Positions 23,317 to 33,800 of a DNA stretch of 64,000 nt are shown piece after piece. Within the stretch, counting starts at the first letter, position 1. Every line of letters begins with the position of its first letter. Both the position numbers and the translations under genes were made by a program. The notes under the pieces are model-generated. The model saw only the letters and a program-made list of their open reading frames with translations, was not told the DNA's origin and ran no database searches. The stretch is from Physcia stellaris. Its lineage: Eukaryota; Ascomycota; Lecanoromycetes; Caliciales; Physciaceae. Location of the stretch: positions 248,001 through 312,000 of the forward strand of contig JABSSW010000001.1 in assembly GCA_018902385.1 (NCBI GenBank). Reading direction: 5' to 3'.

Positions 23317-24031
23317 GGTTACCGGCGCTGATGTTCGTAAGAAACAAAGTATGAACGAGCTATCTCGATTTGGAGGGAGGAGCAATTCTGAACCAGTGGT
23401 CGTTTTATTGGAAGTTTAAAACCACAAGACCGGATGGAGATCTGTTTAAGCTTCCCTTATAAGGTCTCTGATCTGACAACGGAACAGCTGGTCCATGGAT
23501 GAATAGCAAGCTCTAGCGGCCCAGCACAGCGAGCCAGATTAGCCATGTAAAAGAATGGTCCAGATGAGCGCATCATCTCTCCTGCTTGTCTTACGAAGTT
23601 TACATCACGACTCTTACGTTTGAGGTGTGCGCTTTCCATAAGGTGCAAACTCTCGTAAGCCCCTGGAAGATTGCCAGCAATGAAACTAGGCACTCTTTGC
23701 TGGTTCAAGTAGAGTTTCCCATGTTTTGTCCATCGGTTTTGTTTGTCCTGTTTTCCCTTTTCCATGTAAGCACAATCCGTTTCGGCCGTATTGCATTTGA
23801 AAGTGATCTCTAGTCTGGAAAATGCTACAAGAGAGCACTACATTGCTCTATCTTTTGGGAACATGTCTAGTATCCGCCTGCTCTTCTTGCAATAGCAAAA
23901 GCCTTTCTTCTCTTGTCGTTCCACTATCAGACGCACCTTTCTCGCTTTCCTTCATCAATACTCCTACGCACAATAGACTGCGACCATTCTCTTCCTTCCC
24001 TACAATAGTCCGACCCCGGCAAACTTCAACA

Positions 24032-24628
24032 ATGTCAAATCATCCAGATCCCAACAATCCCTACAGCCAACCAACTCAGACACCACCCAAGAACGCATGG
24101 CAGCTCTCCCCTACCGCCTCTATCCTAGTCCTCACATACCTCTCACTAGGAATACTCCTTGCATTCCTTGCAGGATTAGTGGCTGGCTATTACTGGGGAG
24201 GACGCCAAAATAGACCTAGGACCAATCTCAAAAATGGAGACTACGAGATGCGAAATCGAAATAGAGCCACGTCATCTGATACGAGGGAAAACAGGGACGA
24301 ACAAGAGGGACAGAACAGAAACCAGGCCGGAGGTGGCAATCACACGCGGTCTAATGGGACCACCACAAGTGCTGGAGGTCCAAGTGATACTCCTGCCAAC
24401 CATACTACAGACCAGAATCCCAATATGCCTACGAATGTAAGCCATACAGCGAATGGAGGCCCAAACAAGTTGGGAGAACATAATGGTCAATCACAAGCCC
24501 TAGGACAGACTGCGCGCGAACGTGGCCCTGTGGGACGACGCGGGAATGATGCTCAAGCTGAGAGGGAGCTGAGTATCAAGAGCGTACTAAGCGAACGCAG
24601 ACGATGGAAGACAACAAGGCTAAAGTGA
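24032..24628 (+). CDS. single-pass membrane protein with Asn/Gly/Thr-rich tail (198 aa)
   Basis: The open frame extends back to an ATG at 23822, but the ATG at 24032 has the better context (CAACAATGTC) and gives MSNHPDPNNPYSQ. A Pro/Asn-rich N-terminus of about 30 residues precedes a transmembrane helix (ILVLTYLSLGILLAFLAGLVAG). YYWGGRQNRPR and a long, disordered Asn/Gly/Thr/Glu-rich region follow, ending in a basic SERRRWKTTRLK. With the upstream start the protein would be 268 aa with an extra hydrophobic N-terminus. No recognised family. Confidence 0.55.
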   Translation: MSNHPDPNNPYSQPTQTPPKNAWQLSPTASILVLTYLSLGILLAFLAGLVAGYYWGGRQNRPRTNLKNGDYEMRNRNRATSSDTRENRDEQEGQNRNQAGGGNHTRSNGTTTSAGGPSDTPANHTTDQNPNMPTNVSHTANGGPNKLGEHNGQSQALGQTARERGPVGRRGNDAQAERELSIKSVLSERRRWKTTRLK

Positions 24629-25104
24629 CCTTCCGGGAACAGCGTTATAGTAGAGCTGCCACCAGAGTTGGGCTAAGAGAACACAGGGCAACCATTTTGT
24701 AATACAGGTTGTGAAGCCAGCTAACCCACGGCAAGCTTAGAGAGAGGGTGAGTAGATGCTTTGATCACGAGGAGCATAACAGCCAGCTGAGGGGACGAGC
24801 TGCACCGCAAAAAGAATCCTGCCAGTGTAGAGATTGTTCCTATGCGTAATCAGATCAAATAGTTTCCCTTTATCGATTGTTTTCGTAGTTCTTGCGGTAT
24901 TCAGGGGCTTGCTCGAAGAGCCCCTGAACCCTGACTTCTGCCAGCAGCGCTCGCTTAGGGCTGATAAGTAGGGCATGACATCATCACTCCACGATTCTAA
25001 GCTTCCCCTCATACGCTATCCTTTTAGCGATTGATCTTCCACCGAGCTTCACCATCAATCAGTGTAGGAGCTCAGGATTGGTCAAAGTCTTGTCTCTGCC
25101 CGAG

Positions 25105-26596
25105 ATGTCATTGTTCAAGTCGGAAAGTCCGCCATGGGGTTTAGCCTGGCGTTCATCCACTCTTTTCATCACCGCCACCGTCGGCATTGGACTCTTCACC
25201 GACCTCTTCCTCTATGGCCTTGTCGTCCCAATCTTACCCTTCATCCTGCGGGATCGTATCAATATCCCAGATTCGCAGATTCAGTCTCATGTCTCTGGTC
25301 TTCTGGCAGCTTATGCCGGAGCCTCGGTCTGCTTCTCGATACCAGCGGGTGTTATTGCGGACCGGACGAGTGCGAGACAGACACCCTTTCTGATAGGGTT
25401 GGTAGCACTGCTAGCTGCTACCTTGATGCTGTTCTTGGGTCAAACTGTACCGGTGCTTGTTGTTGCAAGGATCCTGCAAGGTATCAGTGCAGCAGTTGTA
25501 TGGACGATTGGGTTGGCTTTGGTCCTGGATACCGTTGGACCTAACAATCTAGGGAAGACTGTCGGAAGCGTAAGATACCTTTCGCACTCACAGTCGATTC
25601 CTTAGTCCCTCTTCATCCACGGCGCTAATCAACATCCAGATCTTCGGCTTTATCTCAATCGGAGAGCTCGCAGCACCAGTCCTAGGCGGCGTTATCTACA
25701 AACAATCTGGATATCCAGGAGTCTTCGGCCTCGGCTTCGCCCTCATAGCTCTAGACTTCATCATGCGGCTCTTTCTCGTTGAGAAGAAGACCGCTGCTAG
25801 ATACACGAACGAGAAGCCCAACGATAACCCAGACACGCACTCCAACGAAGCAGGCGAGGAAGAAGAAGCCAGTGAAGAGGACCCACTCCTCACCAAGAAA
25901 GACGAACTGCAATCCTACAACATCCCTCCCAACCAACCAAAACCCGTCCGCGGCTTCCCCCTTCTCTACTGCCTCTCCGACCCCCGCCTCCTCACTGCTC
26001 TCCTCCTCGCCTTCGTCCAAGCAACCCTCCTCTCAACCTTTGACGCCACGATTCCCACCGTTGCGCAATCGCTCTTCGGCTTCGACTCCCTGAAATCCGG
26101 CCTCCTCTTCATCGCGCTCGTCCTTCCCTATCTCATCCTCGGGCCCGTCGCCGGCTGGGCCGTCGACAAATACGGCCCCAAGCCCGCCGCAGTGCTTGGT
26201 TTCGGATACCTAGTCCCTGTCCTCATCCTCCTGCGCCTCGTTCACGCGGGCGGCAAGGGGGAAGTCATCAAATACTGCGCATTGTTGGCTCTCAATGGGG
26301 TTGGCTTGGCGCTCATCGGATCGCCGTCGATTGTCGAGGCGAGCACTGTAGTGCAGCGGTACGACAAGGCGAACCCTGGGTTCTTTGGGGCTAACGGCCC
26401 CTATGCCCAGCTGTATGGGATGAACAGTATGGTCTTCAGTGCCGGATTAACGCTGGGACCGCTTGTATCCGGAGGTTTGAAGGATAGTATTGGGTATGGG
26501 AATATGAACCTTGTGATTGCGATGCTTTGCGCGGTGACGGCGAGCCTGTCGCTTGTGTTTGTGGGTGGGAAGCCGAAAATTCTTGGAGGCAGATGA
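25105..26596 (+). CDS. MFS transporter (12 TM, DHA1-like)
   Basis: Exons 25105..25569 and 25640..26596; intron 25570..25639 (70 nt, GTAAGA donor, CTAAT branch, CCAG acceptor). Total 473 aa. ATG at 25105. TM1 starts at FITATVGIGLFTDLFLYG. The loop 2-3 signature is present as AGVIADRTSARQTP, and RILQGISAAVVWT matches the TM4 motif of drug:proton antiporters. A hydrophilic loop between TM6 and TM7 is strongly acidic (EEEEASEEDPLLTKK). The second half repeats the pattern with GWAVDKYGPKPA. Likely a proton-driven exporter or vacuolar/vesicular importer of small organics; substrate not readable. The acidic dileucine in the loop suggests sorting to vacuole or endosome (inference). Confidence 0.93.
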
Positions 26597-27495
26597 TGAT
26601 TGAACATTGCTACTGGAGATCATGCATTTTCAGCGAGGGGAAGGGAAAAGTCTTGCTTACTGTTTTTAAGCGACTCATAAGGGTGAGTGCATTTGTGGAG
26701 TAGCGCTCTGCTCTGGTGTCCGCGATTAAACACAGATATAAATTTTAATATTGTAGTCTTTGATACTTTGGCTCCCTTACCTTTGGTCCTTACTTGCATT
26801 TTCGTTTTACCTTGTATACCTGTATGTACTTACCTCTCTAGATCTCTGCCTAACATTCCCCCTCTCCAGACAAAGATGAGCACTTGGTAACCCGACTTGG
26901 ACACGGAATTAGTCTTTCGGTGCTCAACTTTGTCTGAGGAGGTAGGATGGATGAATTTCTTGACATGTAGCATTATTAACAAATTCCCAAATCAAATCCA
27001 GTGAAACCACCGCGGCTCTAGAGTCAGAATAGCGTGCTTTCATTCTCCATTGCCAGATCCATTATGTTGTAATAGTTATGGAGAAATGCATCACTTTGTA
27101 CCATTCCAGGGGAGATGTATTTGCGAGACTCTCTGAAGATCTAAACCTAGGGTTACATAGTCTCGTGGAGCACTTTCAAAAAAAAAAAGGTAGTTTTAAC
27201 TTGAAGGAAATCGCGGTATCAGCATTTGCTTCTTCAAGTCGTGTACGGAGTATTCCCGAGAATTGAGCCAATAGACCCTTCTACACCAAGGAGTCTTGCG
27301 AGCATGATCAATGTGCTTATGCCACCCAATCGCCAGATCCTGCTGGTTTCTAGCAGCCTGATGAACGCCCAGCATGCAGGGTTCGCAATGAGGCTGATTG
27401 GGTCACAGCCTCAAGCCTGGGAATGGTGAGAGTTGCTACTTGACTGCTTTGAAGTTATCAAAAATGGTTTGAGAGCGCGGCAGGTCAGCCAAACG
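26597..27495. other. intergenic, no supported gene
   Basis: 900 bp between the MFS gene and the Ubl/C2H2 gene. It contains an A11 run at 27178-27188 and only short frames. Confidence 0.4.
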
Positions 27496-30400
27496 ATGAT
27501 TCCAGCTTTTGGCTTCTCCGTTGGCGACTTCTTCCAAGCGATAAGTAATCAAAACACTCACAATTGAAGCACCTCGTGCTGACTTGTTCCCAGATCTGAT
27601 TAGGAGCATCACCAAAGCATTGAAAGAGACAGGCGGGGCATCGGCGGAATATCAGGATGCAGTTATAGAGCTTAACAATCTTCAGCATGTGCTTCAGCAC
27701 CTGGAGGCTTTGCAGCCTACCGAGGAAAATGTCGGCCATGTGAACGCAATCCGAGGCATGGCCCTTGCTTGCCAGCTGCCTCTTCAAGATTTCTTGAAAA
27801 AGCTTGAGGCATATGAATCATCATTAGGGCCATGGAGAGATAGAACCTCGCTCGGCAGTGCTGGTCGTAAGACGAGATGGGCGGTCTCTTTCGGACAAGA
27901 GGTAGAGAAACTTAGAGCTCGGGTCGCTGTAAAATTGATCAGTATCAATCTACTGCTCGCGAGCCACTCCTTGTAAGGATGATCAATATTCAGTCTCTGT
28001 ATCTGGAAGTAGCTCATACATCTCCAACAGGCAGACTGTCTCGTCGGTAGGTGCCCGAGTACAACGTGACCACGGCGATTTGATGTGCATGATCACCGAG
28101 CAGCGAGCAGCACTACATAAAGTACACCATATAGCCAAGCATGTGGAAAACCGATTAGAAGATCTAGGATCGACCACCCAGGCAAGGTTGGACGCCATCT
28201 CATCTAAAAGCGATGCAACAAACAACTCAATGATGAGTCTACGGAACCTAGGCGAGCAGATCGGACTCTTCATTCGTACTTTTCCTCGAGAAATCCGCCA
28301 ACTTCTTCACGCTATCCTGCGAGCCGACTGTCGTACCTATCAAGCTGTTCTGCAGATACAGGAGGGTCTCTCTCGCTCACCTTCCTCTTTGCACGACTCT
28401 AATATTCGGTTTACGAACGCATTAGGGGAGTACAGAGAGCTGCCATACGAGTACTTTTGTCACTGGGAGGTACGCTTGCTACGAACACGCACATTGTCTA
28501 AGTCTTGTCATTGACCCGTTTGCTTAGCCATTTGATGGTTTTCTTCGGGCTCAATTCAAGAATAAGCCTGGAGAAAGCAAGATCATAGACGGTCACTTTC
28601 ATATCCTTGACGTTAATCGGGAGCGACAGATCGTACAGAAAGAGTATTGGAATCGAGCGATATCCCAAGGCGCAACACTGACAATGTCAATGATCATGTC
28701 TAGTCTTCAAAGAAAGCATGGCTGCTGCCCGCAACCAGATTGTGCAGGTACGGGAATGATGGAAATTGCAGCCTCTGGCCAATTAACCTGGTATGGGTTG
28801 ATGCTGCTGGTATATGCGCAAGCTGAAACGATGATAGTGGAAATTGCCATCTCAAGATTTTTCCCACGTCAAACGGTTTAGAAGATCCCTTTGGCCATAT
28901 GTCGGTCTCAGAAGATGACATCGCCCGCCAGCAGGCTGAAGAGGACTTGCGGCTTTATGGAAGCAGGCCGAAACCACCGGAAGCTGTTGAGATCCATGAG
29001 ACTTCCCCACCCAAAAATCCGTCTTTCAAGCGGAACGCGTCTGAGTCTGCGGTGGCGGTGGAACGTCCGACCAAAATGCTGGAAAGGGGAGAGAGCAAAG
29101 CTTCAATTCATGATACGGTTACTGCCATGGACTGGAACAGTGGTGCTTCACCGCTCGATGCATGGCTCAATCAAAGTGCCATTCCTTCTGCCGCCGTCGC
29201 TCTAGAACCTCTTGATTCAAGCGATTTAGACAAAGACCTGATTGCCCAAGAACTAGAGGAAATCAAGATCTTCCGCAACGTCCATATGGCTACAGCTTCA
29301 GAACCGGAGGAGGCTGACCAAGTTGTGGACGAGCTCGAGGGCTTAGAGATTGGCGCTCAGATCTATTACCGTAACATTCGAGATCGGTATCCCTTGTTAC
29401 CTATATACCTCGCACGCCGTCTTGCGCATGCCAATCTTAGGCGATACGAGAGGCTCTGCTCCAAGCGACCCATGACAGTCTATTTTCTTAATAAGGCTAT
29501 ACAGCAAAGGGCCATAAAGCGATTTTGTTCAGTCATGACAGGTAAACTGAGGGTTCAGTCAAGCAGGGGTGGTATAGAGGATGAGAGCTATCGACTAATT
29601 CGAGAGCTAGAGAAGCAGCAATCGCAGTTAGAAGACACCATGAAGGAGCTAGAGTCTCCAGAATATCCTCTGTCTTCGCCTCTTTCATTTCGCTGTGTTA
29701 GCGAGTCTTCTTTGAATGTTCTCCAAGAATTAAAAAAGCAGCAATCTCATTTAGAGAACATTACGGCGGAGCTAGAAATTCTAAGAGATGCTACGCCTTC
29801 GCTTTCTTTACTTCTCCGTGCCCGCGAATTCATGCAGGATTCTTTTAAAGAACAAGAAAAGCAGCAATATCAATTAAAGCAAATCTTGAGCAGCCTAAAT
29901 TATCAAGCGGATGATCTCAGTCAATTCTTTCCGAATGTTCTTGACGATATGGAAGATGAATTAGAGGGATGCATCGAGGAGCGAGAGTATGCAGAAAATG
30001 CTCAGCCTTCGCTCCCTTCATCTCGCTGTGTCAGCGAGCCCTCTCTGGATATCCTTGAACACACCAGTCGCAGCAATAAGGGAGAATCCAAAGCCAGACC
30101 GCCCACACATGCACCTCCAGACTCTGACTTCTGGACAGGTGGAAGTCCAAGACATTCAGCTGCATCTAGTATGAACAGCTCTTTGCACGGGCGACCGATA
30201 TTTGATCCCCAGGAGCAAAGTCCGACTTTTGCTGACATGCACTCAAGCCGCTCATCGGCCGATCTGGATGCGTCGCCAACCCTGCCGCCACCTCCAGTAA
30301 AGCTGGGTAAAGACCCGACTTTCGATTGTGATATATGTGGAGAGACTATTCGGGTAGAAAGGCGGCGGCAGTGGCAGTTTGTTTTACTCGTCCTCGTCGG

Positions 30401-30821
30401 TAACAAAACTAGCATGCTGATCGATAAATATAGGAAACACGTTCTGCGCGATTTACGTCCTTATCTCTGCATTTACCAGGACTGCGCTACAGCTGATAGA
30501 ACGTATGCCTCGAGAGCTACGTTCCTGTTTCACGAGTGTAAATTGCACGAGCAAGAATTCACTAAGGTGGATACTGGTCCAGAGCGAAAGGCATCGACAG
30601 CCTGTGCAGGTACAGAGAAGCCGAAGAACGATACACCGACCCAGGAGAACGCCATGACCTGCATCTTCTGCAGGGAAATCCTATCAACAAGGGTGGGGAT
30701 TAAGCGAGCGGAGCATCTTGGTCGCCATATGGAGGAGATCGCCTTCTCTGTGGTAACAAAGCCTTACGAAGACTGGGAGTTCTACAGTGATAATTCTTCG
30801 AAGGCCGACAATGCAGTATAG
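27496..30821 (+). CDS. large fungal protein: NLR-type helical N-terminus, ubiquitin-like domain, coiled coils, C2H2-like fingers
   Basis: Five exons: 27496..27544, 27594..27972, 28031..28469, 28528..28747 and 28882..30821. They sum to 1009 codons in frame (1008 aa; 989 if the stop-free segment 30377..30433 is spliced). Donors are GTAATC, GTAAGG, GTACGC and GTACGG. The N-terminus MIPAFGFSVGDFFQAI followed by helices resembles the N-terminal domain of fungal STAND/NLR proteins. Residues about 275-362 (LPYEYFCHWE|PFDGFLRAQFK, MSMIMSSL) match the fungal ubiquitin-like domain, followed by DPFGHMSVSEDDIARQQAEED. Residues about 600-755 carry Gln/Lys/Leu coiled-coil repeats. Near 841-900 there is a finger with CDICGE, KHVLRDLRPYLC and a distal His pair, then a C-x2-C finger at about 955 (MTCIFC...HLGRHMEEIA). 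Function unknown; it may act in signalling or self/non-self responses (inference). Confidence 0.82.
29590..30060 (+). repeat. degenerate internal coding repeats
   Basis: Within the last exon of the Ubl/C2H2 gene, segments coding LEKQQSQLED, LKKQQSHLEN and QEKQQYQLKQ recur. So do RCVSESSLNVL and RCVSEPSLDIL. They indicate about three diverged copies of a unit of roughly 55-130 residues, forming coiled coil alternating with Ser-rich linkers. Confidence 0.6.
30377..30433 (+). other. candidate 57-nt in-frame (3n) intron inside a zinc finger
   Basis: The segment begins GTTTGT, has a GCTGATC branch-like site and ends ATATAG. It is 57 nt long and lacks stop codons, so the frame stays open with or without splicing. 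Removing it joins RRQWQ directly to KHVLRDLRPYLC, restoring the usual W-x-KHV spacing of this fungal finger. The same GTTTGT donor type is used by nsdD intron 1 in this window. Confidence 0.6.
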
Positions 30822-33800
30822 CTCCATGGATCCCTCTCGGCGGCAAGAGAAAGACGCGACTTCCCCTTCCCAGGGGCATTGTTGGGGTGCTCAAGCAAAA
30901 TCCATGTTGCTAAGACTCTTGCTTTCCAATCATGACATAATAAACACGGCGAACGCGATCCATCGTCTCGAATCCCCTTTGCTCAAAACTTGCGAGTCCG
31001 TTGTTAGGATTGCCTATCAGAGAGAAGAGGCCGAAGCCTGGTCTGGACATCTGATTCTCTACCTCCACTTGGGGAGTTGCACAGCGAATAGCCTCACCCT
31101 CTGAAATCGGATCCAGCGAAGCCCCGTGCGACCTCTGATGGTCAAAAAATGGCAAGGCGGAGTTCGAGGCACGCGGAAGAAGAGCGCGGTTCAAGAGGAA
31201 TTAGCTGAAAGCATGCGCAGCAGCAGTGAGAAACTTGCGGAGGGAGAATAGCGAAATTGTACGAGCAGGGGGGAAATTGAAAAAAAAAAAGCCGGAGTGG
31301 CTGCTTCAAGACATGGAAGAGGCAATAGACTACGTTATCCACTTACTCGATCAACCTCCAAATTTCATCATCCGTGCCCTGTTGAAGGGTGAGCTTCCAC
31401 GAATATACAGAACGGATAAAGAAGCGCCACAATACGTCGACCAGTATCTGAAATCGTGCCTCACACCAGAGGCATTTCTGTCAATTCCCTCCACAGCGTC
31501 GATAGCATCCAGCTTTCCAGCAAAGACATACAAAAGCCGCTCGCAGCGATGGAAACCTACACGGTGATGAAGCCAGACCGCCAGTCTCGACAAAACCAAA
31601 GGTGCTCAGAATGCATTCAGCAAATCTACCCTCCCACCAGATCAATCGAAGCTGGCACTGCTACCAGACACTAAGATAAAGATTCGAGAACGGGATAGAC
31701 CTAGCCAAGGAAGCCGTATTGCCACAGTCCCACATCCAGTGACTCCGTTCTAAGGTTGGCTGTTCAATGCCCAAATAACTGTTTTCGCAGATGCAAAGGA
31801 GTGCATTGATCACCTTAGGTACCTTTTCGGAATACGATACTAAGCACTATCTACCGAAGATCCTCGCCCTCATGCGGATTTTCCTGGTTCCCTATCCGGG
31901 TTAGGGACGAAAACAGCAGCGAATTGTCTGATGGGTTGTGTTCATATCTCTCTCGGGGGCACGGATATCGGGGCATGCTGGGATCAGGAAACCATGAACT
32001 ACATCTTCAATCTCGTCATGCGATATATACGGGAAGGGGGGAGTCCAAAGCCGGGTCTTGATTACGCAGCCTGTTAACGAAGGTAGGGAAAAGGCTCGGC
32101 TCCTCAAATAAACCAAAGAGATGAGCGAGCTGGATGTCGAGAGCCAAGATCCGGAGGACAATTAGAACAGAAGCGCAAAGCATGAAATCCGAAAAAAACT
32201 TACAAAGCAAACCTCAAAACCCAACGCTCAAAGACTCGAAGAACGTCAACCTAAACCAAGCGCTTCTCCATCCCTCCACATGAAGAAGCAAGCAAAGGTG
32301 CAGGGACATGAGAAGCAGACTGGGGTTACGAGGAGTATTCAATCGATGATGGCTGCTGCTATCATAGTCTTAGCTTTTATTCAACAGCTCCCATCGAAGG
32401 AAGGGTGAAATCAGATAGATAATATCTCACACTCGTAAAGCTCACTTCGGAAATTGGGTACACGCCGGAGTCTCCCAAAATGCTCCCCGTCTACTGCAAC
32501 AAATTCCCCTCTATCCCCTCCCACAAAATCCAGCAAGGACCGGAAACTACGAAGCATGCAGTGGAAAAGATGGCATGTTCCATTCCCATACCACCTCAAT
32601 CTCAACTGCCCTGCCCTGCCCGCCAGGATACCTACTAAAACTATCCATCCCATCGAGCGTATCTGTCGAAAGTTTTCCGATCATCGATGAGGAAAGACAG
32701 AACCCATGTTCGATTATATGGAAAATGGAGGAGCCGGAAAGGAAAGGAGCAGATCGGTCCTAAGTTGGGGAAGCGTCAGTGGAGGTATGCGAGCAAAGAA
32801 ACAAAGGAAGAGGAGATGGAACCAGCCACATGCAATAACGGTTGTGATGTGCTTTCCCCTTCCTTTATGGCTATGTAGATATCTATTCCGCACCGTTGTC
32901 CGTCTCTCCTTCTCACACCTCTCGTCCTTTTTAGAAGAGAGTACTCAGGTACAGAGATCAGCCACCTTCTGCAATGATCGCCCTACCCACGAATATTGAC
33001 CGAGATCATCCGCAGTCAGCATCAATCTGCTCTCCTCCTGGCTGTCTATCAACACCACCAGAGACCAGCTGATCAAGTCCCTCGAGGATCATAAGGCACT
33101 CGCCAATTCATTGCCGATTGCCTGATTAGAATAAACAAGGACATGGGGTATTTCACAGTTGATGTTTACCGTGCCATGATACCGAGAGGGGGATGGCCTT
33201 CCAAATGTCCAGCGAGATATTGAGTGAGATACACAGGGACCGTCGGTCATCCGAAGGTTGCTGCCACCTGCTAAAGGATGAGGGAATAGAGCAGAACACT
33301 ACTCGCTGATCGAATACCGACGTCTGCGAAAGGGGCTGCGCGTACCTTATCTGTTTTGATACGTATGAGATGAATGGGAGGAACGCGGTATATAGACAGT
33401 CAAAGTCTTGCTCGACTTCTTGGATCTTCTTGGATACCCCGTATTTCCAGAATTACTTAGATGTCAAGTGCTCAGACAAAAGAGACAGTCACACATATAT
33501 GTTTTGAGCGCTTCCGGATAGCTTAAGGCATGATCGTTGGATGATACATTTCCAAGTCTACGGATATGAACCGATGGCATGGCCCCACCTGGATTCCAAT
33601 ATTGATAGTGCTGTCAATTTTGCTCTTCATCGTGGCTGCCGACCTTCACTGCTCACTGTGGGACCTTGGACCTAGGCAGTAATTGTTCACGTGACCATCA
33701 GAGTGACAACTGCTGGTCGCTGGTGAGACCAGACAAAGCCAGCATCTCGATTTGTTACCGTAGAAGCGGAGATTAGGCGGTCGCCTCTATCTGATCCAAA

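Noticed and set aside
31226-31567. 113-codon frame containing an A11 run
   Set aside because: The A run is within the frame, the product starts with a poly-Lys artefact and no partner exons were found; could be a remnant but is not supported.
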